Origin: a virus
Reading direction: 5' to 3' (one strand)
IMG/VR virus record: IMGVR_UViG_3300023174_003433
Location: 1 to 64,000 of that record
DNA length: 64,000 nucleotides
Below are positions 13,392 through 22,449 of the stretch, in pieces. The translations under genes and the position numbers were made by a program. The notes beneath the pieces were generated by a model. That model worked only from the letters and a program-made list of their open reading frames with translations, did not search any database and was not told where the DNA came from. Every line of letters starts with the position of its first letter. Position 1 is the first letter of the stretch.

Positions 13392-13688
13392 TTATACAGT
13401 AATGTATTGTTTAGTATTTTCCGTATCTTGTATTAAAAGATTTTTCATGTGTTGAATTTGTTCTTTGCCTAGAGTGTTTTCGATCCATGGATAAAGAATT
13501 TGTTTTCCTTTTTCTTCAACTTCAGAATATAAAAGGTATTCCTTTTCTTCATATGTTAGATGGACAATGTATAATCTTTTATACTTATCTAAACAATGAA
13601 AAAAACGGATTTCTGTAACGACATTTTCTATTCCGTTTTTTGTTTCCGTACCAATTTGAGAAATTTCATAAGAAAAATTATAATTCAT
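13392..13688 (-). CDS. 98-aa hypothetical protein between 47 and 46
   Basis: MNYNFSYEISQIGTETKNGI, then EIRFFHCLDKYKRLYIVHL and an acidic C-terminal half. Looks like a small beta protein (DUF7936-like proteins sit at comparable places, an uncertain recollection). It begins 1 nt after the stop of gene 47. Function unknown. Confidence 0.7.
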   Translation of the reverse strand: MNYNFSYEISQIGTETKNGIENVVTEIRFFHCLDKYKRLYIVHLTYEEKEYLLYSEVEEKGKQILYPWIENTLGKEQIQHMKNLLIQDTENTKQYITV

Positions 13689-13689
13689 T

Positions 13690-14790
13690 TTATGCTTGTT
13701 CCGTGTTTAAAGCTTCGATATATAACTCTCGTAATACCGTTTTCAATCGGGTATTATCGATGTGTTCTTCTTTAATACCATCCACATACTTATTGATAAT
13801 AGTTATGGTATCTTCTGCTTGATTAACTATATCATCATCCAAACCTTCTGTCAAGTCAATTACATCTTCAGCAATGGTAATATCGACAGGATTAACATTG
13901 TATAGATTACCCATAAACTTATCAAATAGATAAGGATTTGTTTTATTGACTACCACAACTTTTACATATGTGTTGGTATATTTATCTAGGTTTTTACTGG
14001 TAATTTCCGTAATGCTTTGTTCCTTATCATCATACACGATACGATGAAACATCACATTAGGATTCTCAATAAACTCCAACTGGCGGCTAGATAAATCAAA
14101 AAGATGGAACCCTCTTGGATCATTATAATCTTGCCAAGTAAGTTCGTAAGGGTTACCCAAATACCAAATATTATCTGCTTGAGAACGATGGTGAAAATGA
14201 CCACTAAACACCATATCAAAACGCTTAAATAAATCACGGTCATATCCTTCATAATTTGGTATGCCACGATTCATGGAAAAACCAGCAATTTCTAAATGGC
14301 CCATACAAAGTGATGCATCTGTGCTTTCAATAACCTTTAGACTTTCATCATAATTATCGGCACAAATCCAAGGAACCATACAAATCTTTGTGTCGTAGAC
14401 CTGAATGTTTGTGGGTGAATCAATAACATTAATATTGTTGTATTCTTGTAGTAATAAATGTACTGAGTTTACATTGTTGGTATTTTTAAAATATGTGTCG
14501 TGATTACCAGCCAACATATGAACTTTAATGCCTTTGACATACAGTTTATCAAAGAACATTTCTCTTGCACGTTTTAATGTGAAAAAATTTATATATTTTC
14601 TACGGTCAAATGTATCACCCAAAATAAGAACAGTATCAATGCCGTTCTTATCAAGAATTGGAAAAAAAGTGTCCCGATAAAATCTTTCATAATATTCTAA
14701 GAAATGTAATGAATCATTACGAGCACCAAAGTGTTGGTCAGTAATAATTGCTACTTTAGTTGCGGTTTGGTTTTCTGTTGTCAACGTCAT
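13690..14790 (-). CDS. 47: Recombination nuclease gp47 (Mre11/SbcD-like)
   Basis: 366 aa metallophosphoesterase: IITDQHFGARND (Asp18, His20), LILGDTFDRRK (Asp59), LAGNHDTY (Asn96, His97) and GHFHHRSQ further on, in the usual order. Partner of gp46 in end resection. Its start lies 35 nt inside the 3' end of the 53-aa gene at 14756-14917. Confidence 0.95.
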   Translation of the reverse strand: MTLTTENQTATKVAIITDQHFGARNDSLHFLEYYERFYRDTFFPILDKNGIDTVLILGDTFDRRKYINFFTLKRAREMFFDKLYVKGIKVHMLAGNHDTYFKNTNNVNSVHLLLQEYNNINVIDSPTNIQVYDTKICMVPWICADNYDESLKVIESTDASLCMGHLEIAGFSMNRGIPNYEGYDRDLFKRFDMVFSGHFHHRSQADNIWYLGNPYELTWQDYNDPRGFHLFDLSSRQLEFIENPNVMFHRIVYDDKEQSITEITSKNLDKYTNTYVKVVVVNKTNPYLFDKFMGNLYNVNPVDITIAEDVIDLTEGLDDDIVNQAEDTITIINKYVDGIKEEHIDNTRLKTVLRELYIEALNTEQA

Positions 14791-14917
14791 TATAATATTT
14801 AATTTCTAATACAGATTCGAGTGGTTGTTGGTTGGCAAACACAGTTGCCTCATGTAGTGTTTCAAACGATTTAAACCTTAAACTTCCTCCGCTCAAGGTA
14901 TAACTAACTTTGTACAT
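14756..14917 (-). CDS. 53-aa small protein overlapping the gene 47 start
   Basis: ATG 14917 with GGAG about 12 nt upstream. Product starts MYKVSYTLSGGSLRFKSFET and reads LHEATVFANQQPLESVLEIKYYN, a compact beta-alpha-beta pattern of a type I associate with this position (between 55 and 47) in aquatic T4-like phages. It overlaps gp47 by 35 nt in another frame. Function unknown. Below the 60-codon cut-off. Confidence 0.65.
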   Translation of the reverse strand: MYKVSYTLSGGSLRFKSFETLHEATVFANQQPLESVLEIKYYNDVDNRKPNRN

Positions 14918-14921
14918 TATA

Positions 14922-15458
14922 TCATTCTCCTAAAAACTTTTCAATACCCTTGGGTTTCTTTACCTCTTTTTTCTTTTCTCTGGCTTCCTCATAGTTCTCA
15001 ATAAACTCGGCAATATTGTCATACAGTTCAAACTGCCTTGAAGTACCATCTTCAAACTCCATTAATTCCATTTCATCTAATATGCCCATTTGTTCCGTGG
15101 CTTTATATTTAACGTACAACTGTTTCTTTTCTTTTTGTATTCTTCGTAAAAAGGCATAGTAGATGATTTGTGTAAAGTAAGCAAATGGATTCTTGGACTT
15201 ACTAGGATCAAAGTTGTCAAAGTACATCAAACAGTTCTCAATACCATCAGACATCATTTCATCACGATAGGTATAGTTTATAAAATTAGGTTTATGTGAT
15301 AGTCCTTCCGCTATCTTCATAAAGCACTCGCCAATATAGTTTGGAATAGGAGGTGGCGGTGCCTTATTCTTCTTGGCTGTCTTTTGTGCCTTCTTGTAAT
15401 CAATTAACGCCTGTAAAAAGTCAGCATTGTTTATATAATGTTTTTGTTTAGTCGCCAT
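14922..15458 (-). CDS. 55: Late-transcription sigma factor gp55
   Basis: 178 aa from ATG 15458; the frame has a GTG three codons earlier. MATKQKHYINNADFLQALID is the family N-terminus; KPNFINYTYRDEMMSDGIENCLMYFDNFDP and NPFAYFTQIIYYAFLRRI (given here in parts) resemble sigma region 2. gp55 directs host RNA polymerase to TATAAATA boxes, several of which are present in this window. Confidence 0.92.
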   Translation of the reverse strand: MATKQKHYINNADFLQALIDYKKAQKTAKKNKAPPPPIPNYIGECFMKIAEGLSHKPNFINYTYRDEMMSDGIENCLMYFDNFDPSKSKNPFAYFTQIIYYAFLRRIQKEKKQLYVKYKATEQMGILDEMELMEFEDGTSRQFELYDNIAEFIENYEEAREKKKEVKKPKGIEKFLGE

Positions 15459-15529
15459 GTTTACCACATAATGTTATTGACATTCGCTTGACAAGAGTGT
15501 AAAGTCGAGTATGTCCTTGGTTGAAAGTA

Positions 15530-15910
15530 TTAATGTATTGTATCATTACCTTGGTTTAAAGTATTTAATTCATCCACAATCTCTTGTATTTCTTCATCAC
15601 TCATTTCGTTAACTGAAGCTTTTGCTTTCAACAAACGTTTAATCTTTTCCACGGTATGGAGATAATACTCAGAGAATTCTTCATCAGGTTCCAAAATACA
15701 AAGAACGTCTTGTATTTTTAATTGTATTTGATTTTTCTTTAATAGTTGTACAGGCAACCAATGACGCATGACCAAACCAGAATGATTTCCACGATAATCA
15801 ATCTCAAATGACATAGGTTCTTCAACGTCATAATATTGAACGCCGTTGGCTGTTACTGTACCAACAATATCTTCACCATTCTGTAACTTAATTATTTTTA
15901 TGTTATCCAT
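15530..15910 (-). CDS. Sm/Hfq-like small protein
   Basis: 126 aa. MDNIKIIKLQNGEDIVGTVT, then a beta-rich middle with RHWLPVQLLKKNQI and DVLCILEPDEEFSEYY, then an acidic helical tail. The strand order and QNGEDIVG turn suggest an LSm-type fold; it appears to be a distant paralogue of the protein at 95-406. Its start overlaps the uvsW stop region by 8 nt. RNA binding is an inference. Confidence 0.72.
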   Translation of the reverse strand: MDNIKIIKLQNGEDIVGTVTANGVQYYDVEEPMSFEIDYRGNHSGLVMRHWLPVQLLKKNQIQLKIQDVLCILEPDEEFSEYYLHTVEKIKRLLKAKASVNEMSDEEIQEIVDELNTLNQGNDTIH

Positions 15911-17390
15911 TTTTAAGTCCTATTTTATAGATTTTGAATGGGAACTTCTCATTATTATATATCTTTGTTCTTTCCACAAAATGTTTTAATGTATAATTCA
16001 TATGTTTTTTGTATCTAAGGTCATCTGCTATGTCGTATAATGTGGCTATTTCTTTGCCATCACTTTGTCGTAAACTTCGTCCAATACTTTGCAAAGTTCG
16101 AATACTCGATTTTGTTGGCATCGCAAATATAATGTTATGCAAATTCCTAATATTAATACCAGTGCTAAAAGTCCCAAAAGAAGCCACAATAATAGCATCG
16201 TTTTCTATCTCCATAATTTTTCTAATTTCTTCACGGTCAGTAGTTTCTGTGCCGCCATAAACAAAGAATATTTTTCTATTGCCAATATTCTTGGTGTTCT
16301 TTATCATATCATACAGGACACGACCATGTTTGTCAACCATTTGAAAGAGTATAAGAGTATTTTTACCTAAGCTAACTGCAAGATTCTTAATGAATTTATT
16401 TCTTGTTTCATGTGTAATAAGATACTCAATTTCTTCTTGGTATGTTTTATCTTTTAACTTTAAACATTCTTCATCGGTATGTTTTAAAACTAAACATTTA
16501 ATTTCAAAATTTGAAAGTTGCTGTTTATCAATAAGTTCTTTTGTTGAGATTACTTTTTCTACAGAACCAAATAAACCTTCTAACACCAGTTTGTGTGTTT
16601 TGGTTCCATCTAAAGTACCTGTAAGACCAATACGGTATTTGGCATTGATACAAGATGTAAGAATAGTAGTAAGAGATTGTGCTTTGAATAGGTGTGCTTC
16701 GTCACCTATAATATAATCAAATTGTTCAAAGTATTCTTTTGGCATTTTATATAATGATTGCCAAGTAGAAATGATTAAATCTTTATCAGATTCTTTTTCT
16801 TTGCCTTGATAGATACGGTGAATATTGGTCATTTCACCATCATTATAATCACCAAAGTCGGAATATAATTGTTCGACCAATGATGTGGTAGGAACAATTA
16901 CAAGACCTTTAAGGTTTTGATATTTGTGTAACTGTTGGAAGATTAGATAGATGATAAGAGATTTGCCAGATGCCGTTGGAGAAACTAATAACGCTCGGCG
17001 TTTCTGCATGGCATGAATAAAGGCATCTAATTGGTGTTCTCGTACTTCAATAGGATCACCACGAGAATGTATATTTAATTCTTCAGCAAACTTTTTGGCA
17101 TGATATAAAGAAAACTCATCTTCAAAATCCAAATTGTTTTGAATTTCATAACTGTAGTTTCTTTCTTTACAGAATTCTTCAATGTAGTTTAATAATCCAG
17201 TGTAAATGGTATTGTTGCGTAAATCAAACAGGCGTATCTTGCCGTCCCATATACGATTTCGATATGCTGGGACAAACTGATAACCTGGAACAAAAAATGT
17301 AAAAAACTCCGATAGCTCTTTGGCTACGTGCTTTTCACATTCTATTTTTGCATAGACCTCATTTACTTTAGAGATTATTATATCATTCAT
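15903..17390 (-). CDS. uvsW: UvsW helicase
   Basis: 495 aa SF2 helicase: REHQLDAF (Q-like), SPTASGKS at 137-144, GDEAH at 229-233, TGTLDGT, and the C-terminal SIGRSLRQSDGK motif VI. UvsW unwinds R-loops and recombination intermediates and helps switch from origin- to recombination-dependent replication. Follows the 17383 gene by an 8-nt overlap. Confidence 0.95.
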   Translation of the reverse strand: MNDIIISKVNEVYAKIECEKHVAKELSEFFTFFVPGYQFVPAYRNRIWDGKIRLFDLRNNTIYTGLLNYIEEFCKERNYSYEIQNNLDFEDEFSLYHAKKFAEELNIHSRGDPIEVREHQLDAFIHAMQKRRALLVSPTASGKSLIIYLIFQQLHKYQNLKGLVIVPTTSLVEQLYSDFGDYNDGEMTNIHRIYQGKEKESDKDLIISTWQSLYKMPKEYFEQFDYIIGDEAHLFKAQSLTTILTSCINAKYRIGLTGTLDGTKTHKLVLEGLFGSVEKVISTKELIDKQQLSNFEIKCLVLKHTDEECLKLKDKTYQEEIEYLITHETRNKFIKNLAVSLGKNTLILFQMVDKHGRVLYDMIKNTKNIGNRKIFFVYGGTETTDREEIRKIMEIENDAIIVASFGTFSTGINIRNLHNIIFAMPTKSSIRTLQSIGRSLRQSDGKEIATLYDIADDLRYKKHMNYTLKHFVERTKIYNNEKFPFKIYKIGLKNG

Positions 17391-18009
17391 ACATTACTGT
17401 GTTGGTGTTTCCTAATGCCCATTTAGGATCTGTTTCAACCGACCAGCGTTTTGTTGCTACTTTAAAATCTGGCATCTTCAATTCTTTTGGATTACTACTT
17501 GGTTCCAATATAATTAACCTATTATTTGGCTGAGCAGCAAACTGCCCATTATCACACATAACAAAATTATAAGATTTATGGTCCTCGACATCTTCGGAAA
17601 AGCCAGTATCAAGAGTATTAAAATCAGGATGGGCACTATCAACTGTGAAAAGATATACACCATACATCCAACCTCCATCTTTCAATTTAAACTTACACTT
17701 CATTGATTGTAACTGTGCCTTTTTAAGAACAGTAATATCATATGATAAACAATCCCACAACTGTAAACTATCTAATGGCAATGGTTCACCAACGATAGGT
17801 TTCCAACAAAATGCGTGTAATGGTAATTTGTCATACAATGCACCATATTCATTGAGATATGCCTCAATACGAAATGCTTGACCCCGTAATGATTTAATAC
17901 TTATCCACCAACATGGTTCAAGTTCTCCATGTCCTTTTTGAAAATCATAGAGAAACTCTTTACGAACAAAACATTTAACTGGTGGTAAGTTTGCTATAAT
18001 ATGTGCCAT
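17383..18009 (-). CDS. Conserved hypothetical protein between uvsY and uvsW
   Basis: 208 aa from ATG 18009, which overlaps the uvsY stop by one base (TAATG); an earlier in-frame ATG at 18060 lies inside uvsY. Rich in Trp and Cys: MAHIIANLPPVKCFVRKEFL, EPCWWISIKSLRGQAFRIE and LKDGGWMYGVYLFTVD. Proteins like this occupy the same slot in related aquatic phages as far as I recall. No function known; context suggests recombination. Confidence 0.75.
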   Translation of the reverse strand: MAHIIANLPPVKCFVRKEFLYDFQKGHGELEPCWWISIKSLRGQAFRIEAYLNEYGALYDKLPLHAFCWKPIVGEPLPLDSLQLWDCLSYDITVLKKAQLQSMKCKFKLKDGGWMYGVYLFTVDSAHPDFNTLDTGFSEDVEDHKSYNFVMCDNGQFAAQPNNRLIILEPSSNPKELKMPDFKVATKRWSVETDPKWALGNTNTVMYE

Positions 18010-18443
18010 TATTGGCCTCCAATAAATTTTTCCCAAGAGATAAAATCTCGGAGTTGCCAAGTTCTTTGTTTCAATTCATTCATAATAGATTCAATGACCG
18101 ATACACATTCTTCATGGTATACTTTTTTCTCTAACATTTTAATCAAATCAGAATCGCCTTCCAGATAGGCACTAATGTCCGATTTTAATACAAATGAAAA
18201 AGGTTGCCATCCATGTTCTTCCAATTCTTCTTGGCTCATTCTGCCAGAGTAATACTCAATCTTTACCTTGCGCACACGTAGGTAATCAAAGTGTGCTTTT
18301 TTGGCCGCAATCTTGTGTTTGGTGAGAATGGAAAGATATTTGTTGTGTAATACCGGAATACGGAGAAGTTCTTTGCCAGGTTCTGTCTGGTCAATCTCTA
18401 CATCTTTTTCCCAATGTTTAAGTATTTGTTCTAAATTTTCCAT
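18009..18443 (-). CDS. uvsY: UvsY recombination mediator
   Basis: 144 aa. KH.IA.KKA..DYLRVRKVKIEYYSGRMS matches T4 UvsY (ALKARLDYYSGRGDGDEF region), and the C-terminal LKQRTWQLRDFISWEKF fits AIKSRGFAIKHIQDMRAFE. Loads the UvsX recombinase on gp32-covered single-stranded DNA. First gene after the promoter at 18475-18503. Confidence 0.9.
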   Translation of the reverse strand: MENLEQILKHWEKDVEIDQTEPGKELLRIPVLHNKYLSILTKHKIAAKKAHFDYLRVRKVKIEYYSGRMSQEELEEHGWQPFSFVLKSDISAYLEGDSDLIKMLEKKVYHEECVSVIESIMNELKQRTWQLRDFISWEKFIGGQ

Positions 18444-18474
18444 AATATTTTCAATAGTTTAACATCAATTCTAC

Positions 18475-18503
18475 ATCATAACATACTTCATGTTAAATGG
18501 CAA
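18475..18503 (-). promoter_or_regulatory. sigma70-like promoter of the uvsY-uvsW unit
   Basis: TTGCCA (18503-18498), 17-bp spacer, TATGAT (18480-18475); one mismatch to consensus in each hexamer. About 30 nt upstream of uvsY and downstream of the late structural genes, so it can express recombination genes early. Confidence 0.6.
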
Positions 18504-18516
18504 TACTTTATGTCAC

Positions 18517-19047
18517 TTAAACTGGTATAAAATTATAGTAATCATACTGTAAGGTCACGGTGGAATACATGATATCGTCAGCAGACAATTTGGTATCAAA
18601 AACAATGTCTGCCAACATGATTGGAAATGCATTAACAAATTGAATACGTATGGTTGGATTGTTTAAGTTATTTAATACAGTTAAAGTGGCATCTGAATAT
18701 GGGCTTTCAGGTGTTTGTTTATATTGGTTTTGTAGTGCTGCCAACCTTTTTCTTTCCTCAAAACTCTCTGGAGAGGCAATGGAACGCATCCAAGAGTATA
18801 TATTCTGCCATGTTTCTAACTTCTCATCTACGGCAAAATCAACGTTTAACTGGTTATACATTATTTTATTACCAGGGGCAAATATGTCCAACATTGGAGT
18901 AAACAATGGAGCCTGTCCTAGATTAACTCCAGGTAGGTTTACTGATTGGCAGAAATACTGTACCGATCCAATTCTGTCAAATGTAAGAATATACTTTGAC
19001 GCTTGAAGATAGTTTGTATTTTCGGGGATTCTTGTAAGTGCTGTCAT
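18517..19047 (-). CDS. Tail-tube-fold structural protein
   Basis: 176 aa: YILTFDRIGSVQYFCQSVNL, PGVNLG followed by TPMLDIFAPGNKIMYNQLNV, FAVDEKLETWQNIYSWMRSI and a C-terminal beta segment. The order (S/C...LPG.N.G, P..., GNK..Y..L.V.F.VDE.....I..W) is that of gp19/gp54-type tube proteins, and it differs from the true gp19 at 25558. In related phages the gene between 23 and uvsY is sometimes called gp3 (tail completion); I cannot decide between tube initiator, tube terminator and other tube parts. Confidence 0.7.
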   Translation of the reverse strand: MTALTRIPENTNYLQASKYILTFDRIGSVQYFCQSVNLPGVNLGQAPLFTPMLDIFAPGNKIMYNQLNVDFAVDEKLETWQNIYSWMRSIASPESFEERKRLAALQNQYKQTPESPYSDATLTVLNNLNNPTIRIQFVNAFPIMLADIVFDTKLSADDIMYSTVTLQYDYYNFIPV

Positions 19048-19064
19048 ACGTTTATTTAGGTGAT

Positions 19065-19092
19065 AAAAAAAGAGACCACCGAAGTGGTCTCT
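19065..19092 (-). terminator. Intrinsic terminator after gene 23
   Basis: 9-bp stem AGAGACCAC/GTGGTCTCT closed by a UUCG tetraloop and followed by six or more T on the minus strand. The strongest terminator in the window; it limits read-through from the abundant capsid mRNA. Confidence 0.92.
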
Positions 19093-19123
19093 CTAAATGT
19101 CCTTCTTGTCGAGGATTTTTTGA

Positions 19124-20470
19124 TTACATCAAGTTCTTAACGCCAAATAAACGATAGTATACGTTTCTACGGGCTTGTAACTTGCCATCATCTGGATATA
19201 CACCAGAAGCACCATTCGAGAATGGGTTAGCAACCATGCCGTAACGAGTCTTGAATCCAATCTTTGGTTGGAATGTATACTGGTCTACTGCACGAACCAT
19301 TTGGAGAGGAACGTATGGGCAATAGAACAAGCCAGCGTCATATGGACTTGTACCTTTGTAACCAATCGTTACCAACTCTTGGTTGCTTGTGTAGCCACCA
19401 AAATATGGGTCGATGTATACTTTGATACGGCCATGTAACAGACCAGCAAATGTATTGCCTGTGTCATCTACTTGCAAATCAGTTTGTAGAGCAGGAGTAT
19501 AAGAAAGAACACCAGCCATAGCCATTGCAGATGCTACGTCAGATGAAACAATCAATACGTTACCTTTACCTCTACGAGTTTGCTTAGCAATAACGTTAGC
19601 GTCACGCTCGATTTGGAAAATCAAACCTTTGAAACGCTCAACTGACCAACGGCCGTTAGAGTCTGTGTCAAGGTCGAAATAACCAGCGGTAGTTGTACCA
19701 TACTGAGCACCAGCAACAGCACAGGTGTAAATTGTACGGATAACTTCACGGTTGATTTCAGAGAGGATTTCTGTGGACAGAATGTTTGACAATTCTGTTT
19801 CAGCATCAAGACCATGAACTGCTTTTAAGTCTTGTGCAAGTTCCAGAGAATACTCAGCCTTCAAAGCACGTGATTGTGCTGTTACAGTAACTTTCTCAAT
19901 CGAGAATGCCATCTGTTGGAAGTTCTTTGTATAATCTGTATCTGTACCAAGAATCTCAGCGTTAGCTGTAGGCATTGCAATACCAGATGTGGTTGCGTTG
20001 CCAGTAGGATCTTGGAAAGAAGTGGAGATGTCAGCTGCACGTGTACCTTTGAAACCATAAGGATTGTTCTCAGAGAAAGAACCAGAGAATACCGTATTAG
20101 CTTCGTTGTAGAAGGCTTCTGTACCTGTTTGACTTGCGTAACGTGCACGCATTGCGAAAATCAAACCTGTAGGACCAGTCATTGGCTGAACGCCAGCAAC
20201 GTCATAAGCGATTAGATTTGGCAAAGCACGGCGTACTAATGAAATCAAAATAGGATCAAAATTGCTGATAGCAGATCCAGTAATGTTGGCAGGGGTGGAA
20301 CCACCAGTGGCGGTCTCATTCAAAGCCATACGATCTTGATTCATAGCTTGTTGTTGATTTTCCAAAACAAGAGCTGTAACAGCTTTTTTGTAAGGATCGG
20401 TAATCGATTCGAGCTCAGGATGCTCGAGTACCGGTTGCCATTTTTTTTGTAGTTCTTCTGTTAAATACAT
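19124..20470 (-). CDS. 23: Major capsid protein gp23
   Basis: 448 aa with gp23 features: ISNFDPILISLVRRALPNLI, AYDVAGVQPMTGPTGLIFAM, and C-terminal FQPKIGFKTRYGMVANPF. A likely prohead-protease site LNE/T is at residue 52 (family cleavage after Leu/Ile-x-Glu), leaving a mature protein of about 396 aa, shorter than in T4. Forms the hexameric capsid lattice. Last gene of the head unit, closed by the terminator at 19065-19092. Confidence 0.97.
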   Translation of the reverse strand: MYLTEELQKKWQPVLEHPELESITDPYKKAVTALVLENQQQAMNQDRMALNETATGGSTPANITGSAISNFDPILISLVRRALPNLIAYDVAGVQPMTGPTGLIFAMRARYASQTGTEAFYNEANTVFSGSFSENNPYGFKGTRAADISTSFQDPTGNATTSGIAMPTANAEILGTDTDYTKNFQQMAFSIEKVTVTAQSRALKAEYSLELAQDLKAVHGLDAETELSNILSTEILSEINREVIRTIYTCAVAGAQYGTTTAGYFDLDTDSNGRWSVERFKGLIFQIERDANVIAKQTRRGKGNVLIVSSDVASAMAMAGVLSYTPALQTDLQVDDTGNTFAGLLHGRIKVYIDPYFGGYTSNQELVTIGYKGTSPYDAGLFYCPYVPLQMVRAVDQYTFQPKIGFKTRYGMVANPFSNGASGVYPDDGKLQARRNVYYRLFGVKNLM

Positions 20471-20504
20471 TTTGTTGTTCCTTTTTTTATGTATTAAAGG
20501 TTAA

Positions 20505-21767
20505 TTACTTAACCAAAGTTTGTGAAATGGTTTTTGTGTAAAGTTCCATCATGGGATCGCCAGAAGCAACTGACTTCTTTTCTTCCTCAATTTGGACTTC
20601 ATCATCTAGTGAAGAATTGTCTGCAACTTTAACATCTGACCTAAAATATGATTCCTTTAAAGTCGTAAGTTTAGAGGCAAATTCTTCCTCAGTATTAAAT
20701 TCCACACCCTCTGCGAGTGATTTTAATTTTTCTACTTGAGTTTGGGTTAAGCCTTCACACGCTGTGTAAATGGCTTCAATTTTTTTCTGTTCGTTTAACT
20801 CTTTGGTTAACTCGACACCTTTGCTAATTTGTTCATTAAGAGCAGATTCAAGTTCATCAACCTTTTCGGTCAATTCACCAATAACGTCAACCTTGTCGGC
20901 AGGAATATCGATGTAATGCTCTTCGAATAAACCTTTGAGACCAGTAATAAAATCTTCCACGATTTCAGCACGGAGGCCTTGTTCGATGGCGATTTCGTTT
21001 TCTTTCATCCACTCCTCAACCATGTAGTTGAGATAGTCATCAACTTTAGCGGCCAAATCTTCTTTGATTTCTTCTACTGCGGCTTCAAATTGTTCTGTCA
21101 AAGCAACTTCGGCTTCAGCAATAACTTCTTCAGCACGAGCAATAACGGCGGCTTCAAAAATTGTGGAAGCTTTTTGAACAAATTCTTCAGAAAGGTTCTC
21201 ACCGGATAAAAGAGCATCTAAATCTTCTTTCATTTTTTCCTTTTTCATCATTTTTTTGATAAGGGCTTTGTCTTGTGCTTCATCTTCATGGCCTTCTTCT
21301 TTTTCTTCAGAAACTACTTCATCATCAGATTCAGTTTCTTCACCATAAGATTGGAATGTGGCACCAGCATTGGCTTGCATTGTTTGTTTTGGTTTTATAC
21401 CAGGTTTACGGTCACGAATTGTTTCGTAAGAATCTTCAGAACCTTGAACATCACCGTTGTCACCGTTTTTGTCATTCTGTGGTTGTGCTGCCAATTTTTT
21501 CATTGGTTCAGAACTTACAGGAGGTGTGGCACCAGGAGGAGTTGCTGTTGGTGTACCTTTTGTATAATCTGGTAACTCATCTTTTGTAGAGTTTGGTGAA
21601 TCACCAATTTTACCAGCATCTTTCATACCGTAACCAACGGATGTGTTTAGTTTTTGTGGTTTGTCTTGACCACTTGCTTTGGAAGAAATGTTTGAATCAA
21701 ACGTTTCTTTGGCGCCTTCACCGACTAAAATTTGTTTAGCGGCTTCCGACAGATTAAATTTTGCCAT
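20505..21767 (-). CDS. 22: Prohead core scaffold gp22
   Basis: 420 aa, acidic and largely helical. Residues 1-150 are polar and disordered-looking; 180-350 is Glu/Ala-rich coiled coil (EEKEEGHEDEAQDKALIKKM and a run of AEEVIAEAEVALTEQFEA type). Located between 21 and 23 as in T4. It forms the core around which gp23 assembles and is degraded by gp21. Longer than T4 gp22 (269 aa). Confidence 0.9.
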   Translation of the reverse strand: MAKFNLSEAAKQILVGEGAKETFDSNISSKASGQDKPQKLNTSVGYGMKDAGKIGDSPNSTKDELPDYTKGTPTATPPGATPPVSSEPMKKLAAQPQNDKNGDNGDVQGSEDSYETIRDRKPGIKPKQTMQANAGATFQSYGEETESDDEVVSEEKEEGHEDEAQDKALIKKMMKKEKMKEDLDALLSGENLSEEFVQKASTIFEAAVIARAEEVIAEAEVALTEQFEAAVEEIKEDLAAKVDDYLNYMVEEWMKENEIAIEQGLRAEIVEDFITGLKGLFEEHYIDIPADKVDVIGELTEKVDELESALNEQISKGVELTKELNEQKKIEAIYTACEGLTQTQVEKLKSLAEGVEFNTEEEFASKLTTLKESYFRSDVKVADNSSLDDEVQIEEEKKSVASGDPMMELYTKTISQTLVK

Positions 21768-21795
21768 TTTAAAAATCTCCTTGATTTATATTGGA

Positions 21796-21803
21796 TATTT
21801 ATA
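21796..21803 (-). promoter_or_regulatory. Late promoter of genes 22-23
   Basis: Exact TATAAATA on the minus strand, 28 nt before the gene 22 start; inside the end of gene 21 region. Confidence 0.75.
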
Positions 21804-21804
21804 T

Positions 21805-22449
21805 TTAAAGTTTTTTCATGAAGTTTTCAAAAATGTGCAGACTTACTTCTTCAATCTCTCGGCGTGAAGCCTGACGAATCGATTGAATCGCCTGAGAATG
21901 ATCCTGTTCTGTCCATACACCATTGACCAACATCCATTCTTTACCTTCCATGATACCTTGTACAAACGCACCAGGTGCAGAAGGATCTGCTACAATATCT
22001 GCCGCTGTGGCTAGATAGAAATCGGGCTGAACGACATTAACTCCATTAACGTTCTTTAATGAGCCCATACCTCTTGAAGATACACCTAATTGAGCACCAC
22101 CTTCAATAAGACTTCTGGCAATATTACCCATAGGAGTATCTAAAATTTTTGCTTTACCAATCCATGTATTACCATTTTCTCTTAATGATGTAATCATGTG
22201 TGATACACGGTCTAGATTGATACTTGGTGATTCAGGATGACCCAGTTCACCAAATGCACGATGTTTATTAATGTATTCTTCTGTATATCGAGCAACCTCT
22301 TTTTTCATGGTGTTGTATTCATACAAACGACCATTGCGATTTTTCTTTTCCGCAACTAAAAAAGGACCCTCGATATGCAAAGATTTTTTGCCATCGGCTT
22401 CTTCTATCAGATAACTGACTGTTTCTGTAATTTCTTTAATGAGTTTCAT
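21805..22449 (-). CDS. 21: Prohead protease gp21
   Basis: 214 aa serine protease of the prohead-maturation family. EGPFLVAEKKNRNGRLYE gives the N-terminal strand, GELGHPESPSINLDRVSH holds catalytic His71, and LGVSSRGMGS at 121-130 holds the catalytic Ser. Cleaves scaffold and capsid proteins after Leu/Ile-x-Glu. Directly follows the 68-like gene. Confidence 0.95.
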   Translation of the reverse strand: MKLIKEITETVSYLIEEADGKKSLHIEGPFLVAEKKNRNGRLYEYNTMKKEVARYTEEYINKHRAFGELGHPESPSINLDRVSHMITSLRENGNTWIGKAKILDTPMGNIARSLIEGGAQLGVSSRGMGSLKNVNGVNVVQPDFYLATAADIVADPSAPGAFVQGIMEGKEWMLVNGVWTEQDHSQAIQSIRQASRREIEEVSLHIFENFMKKL

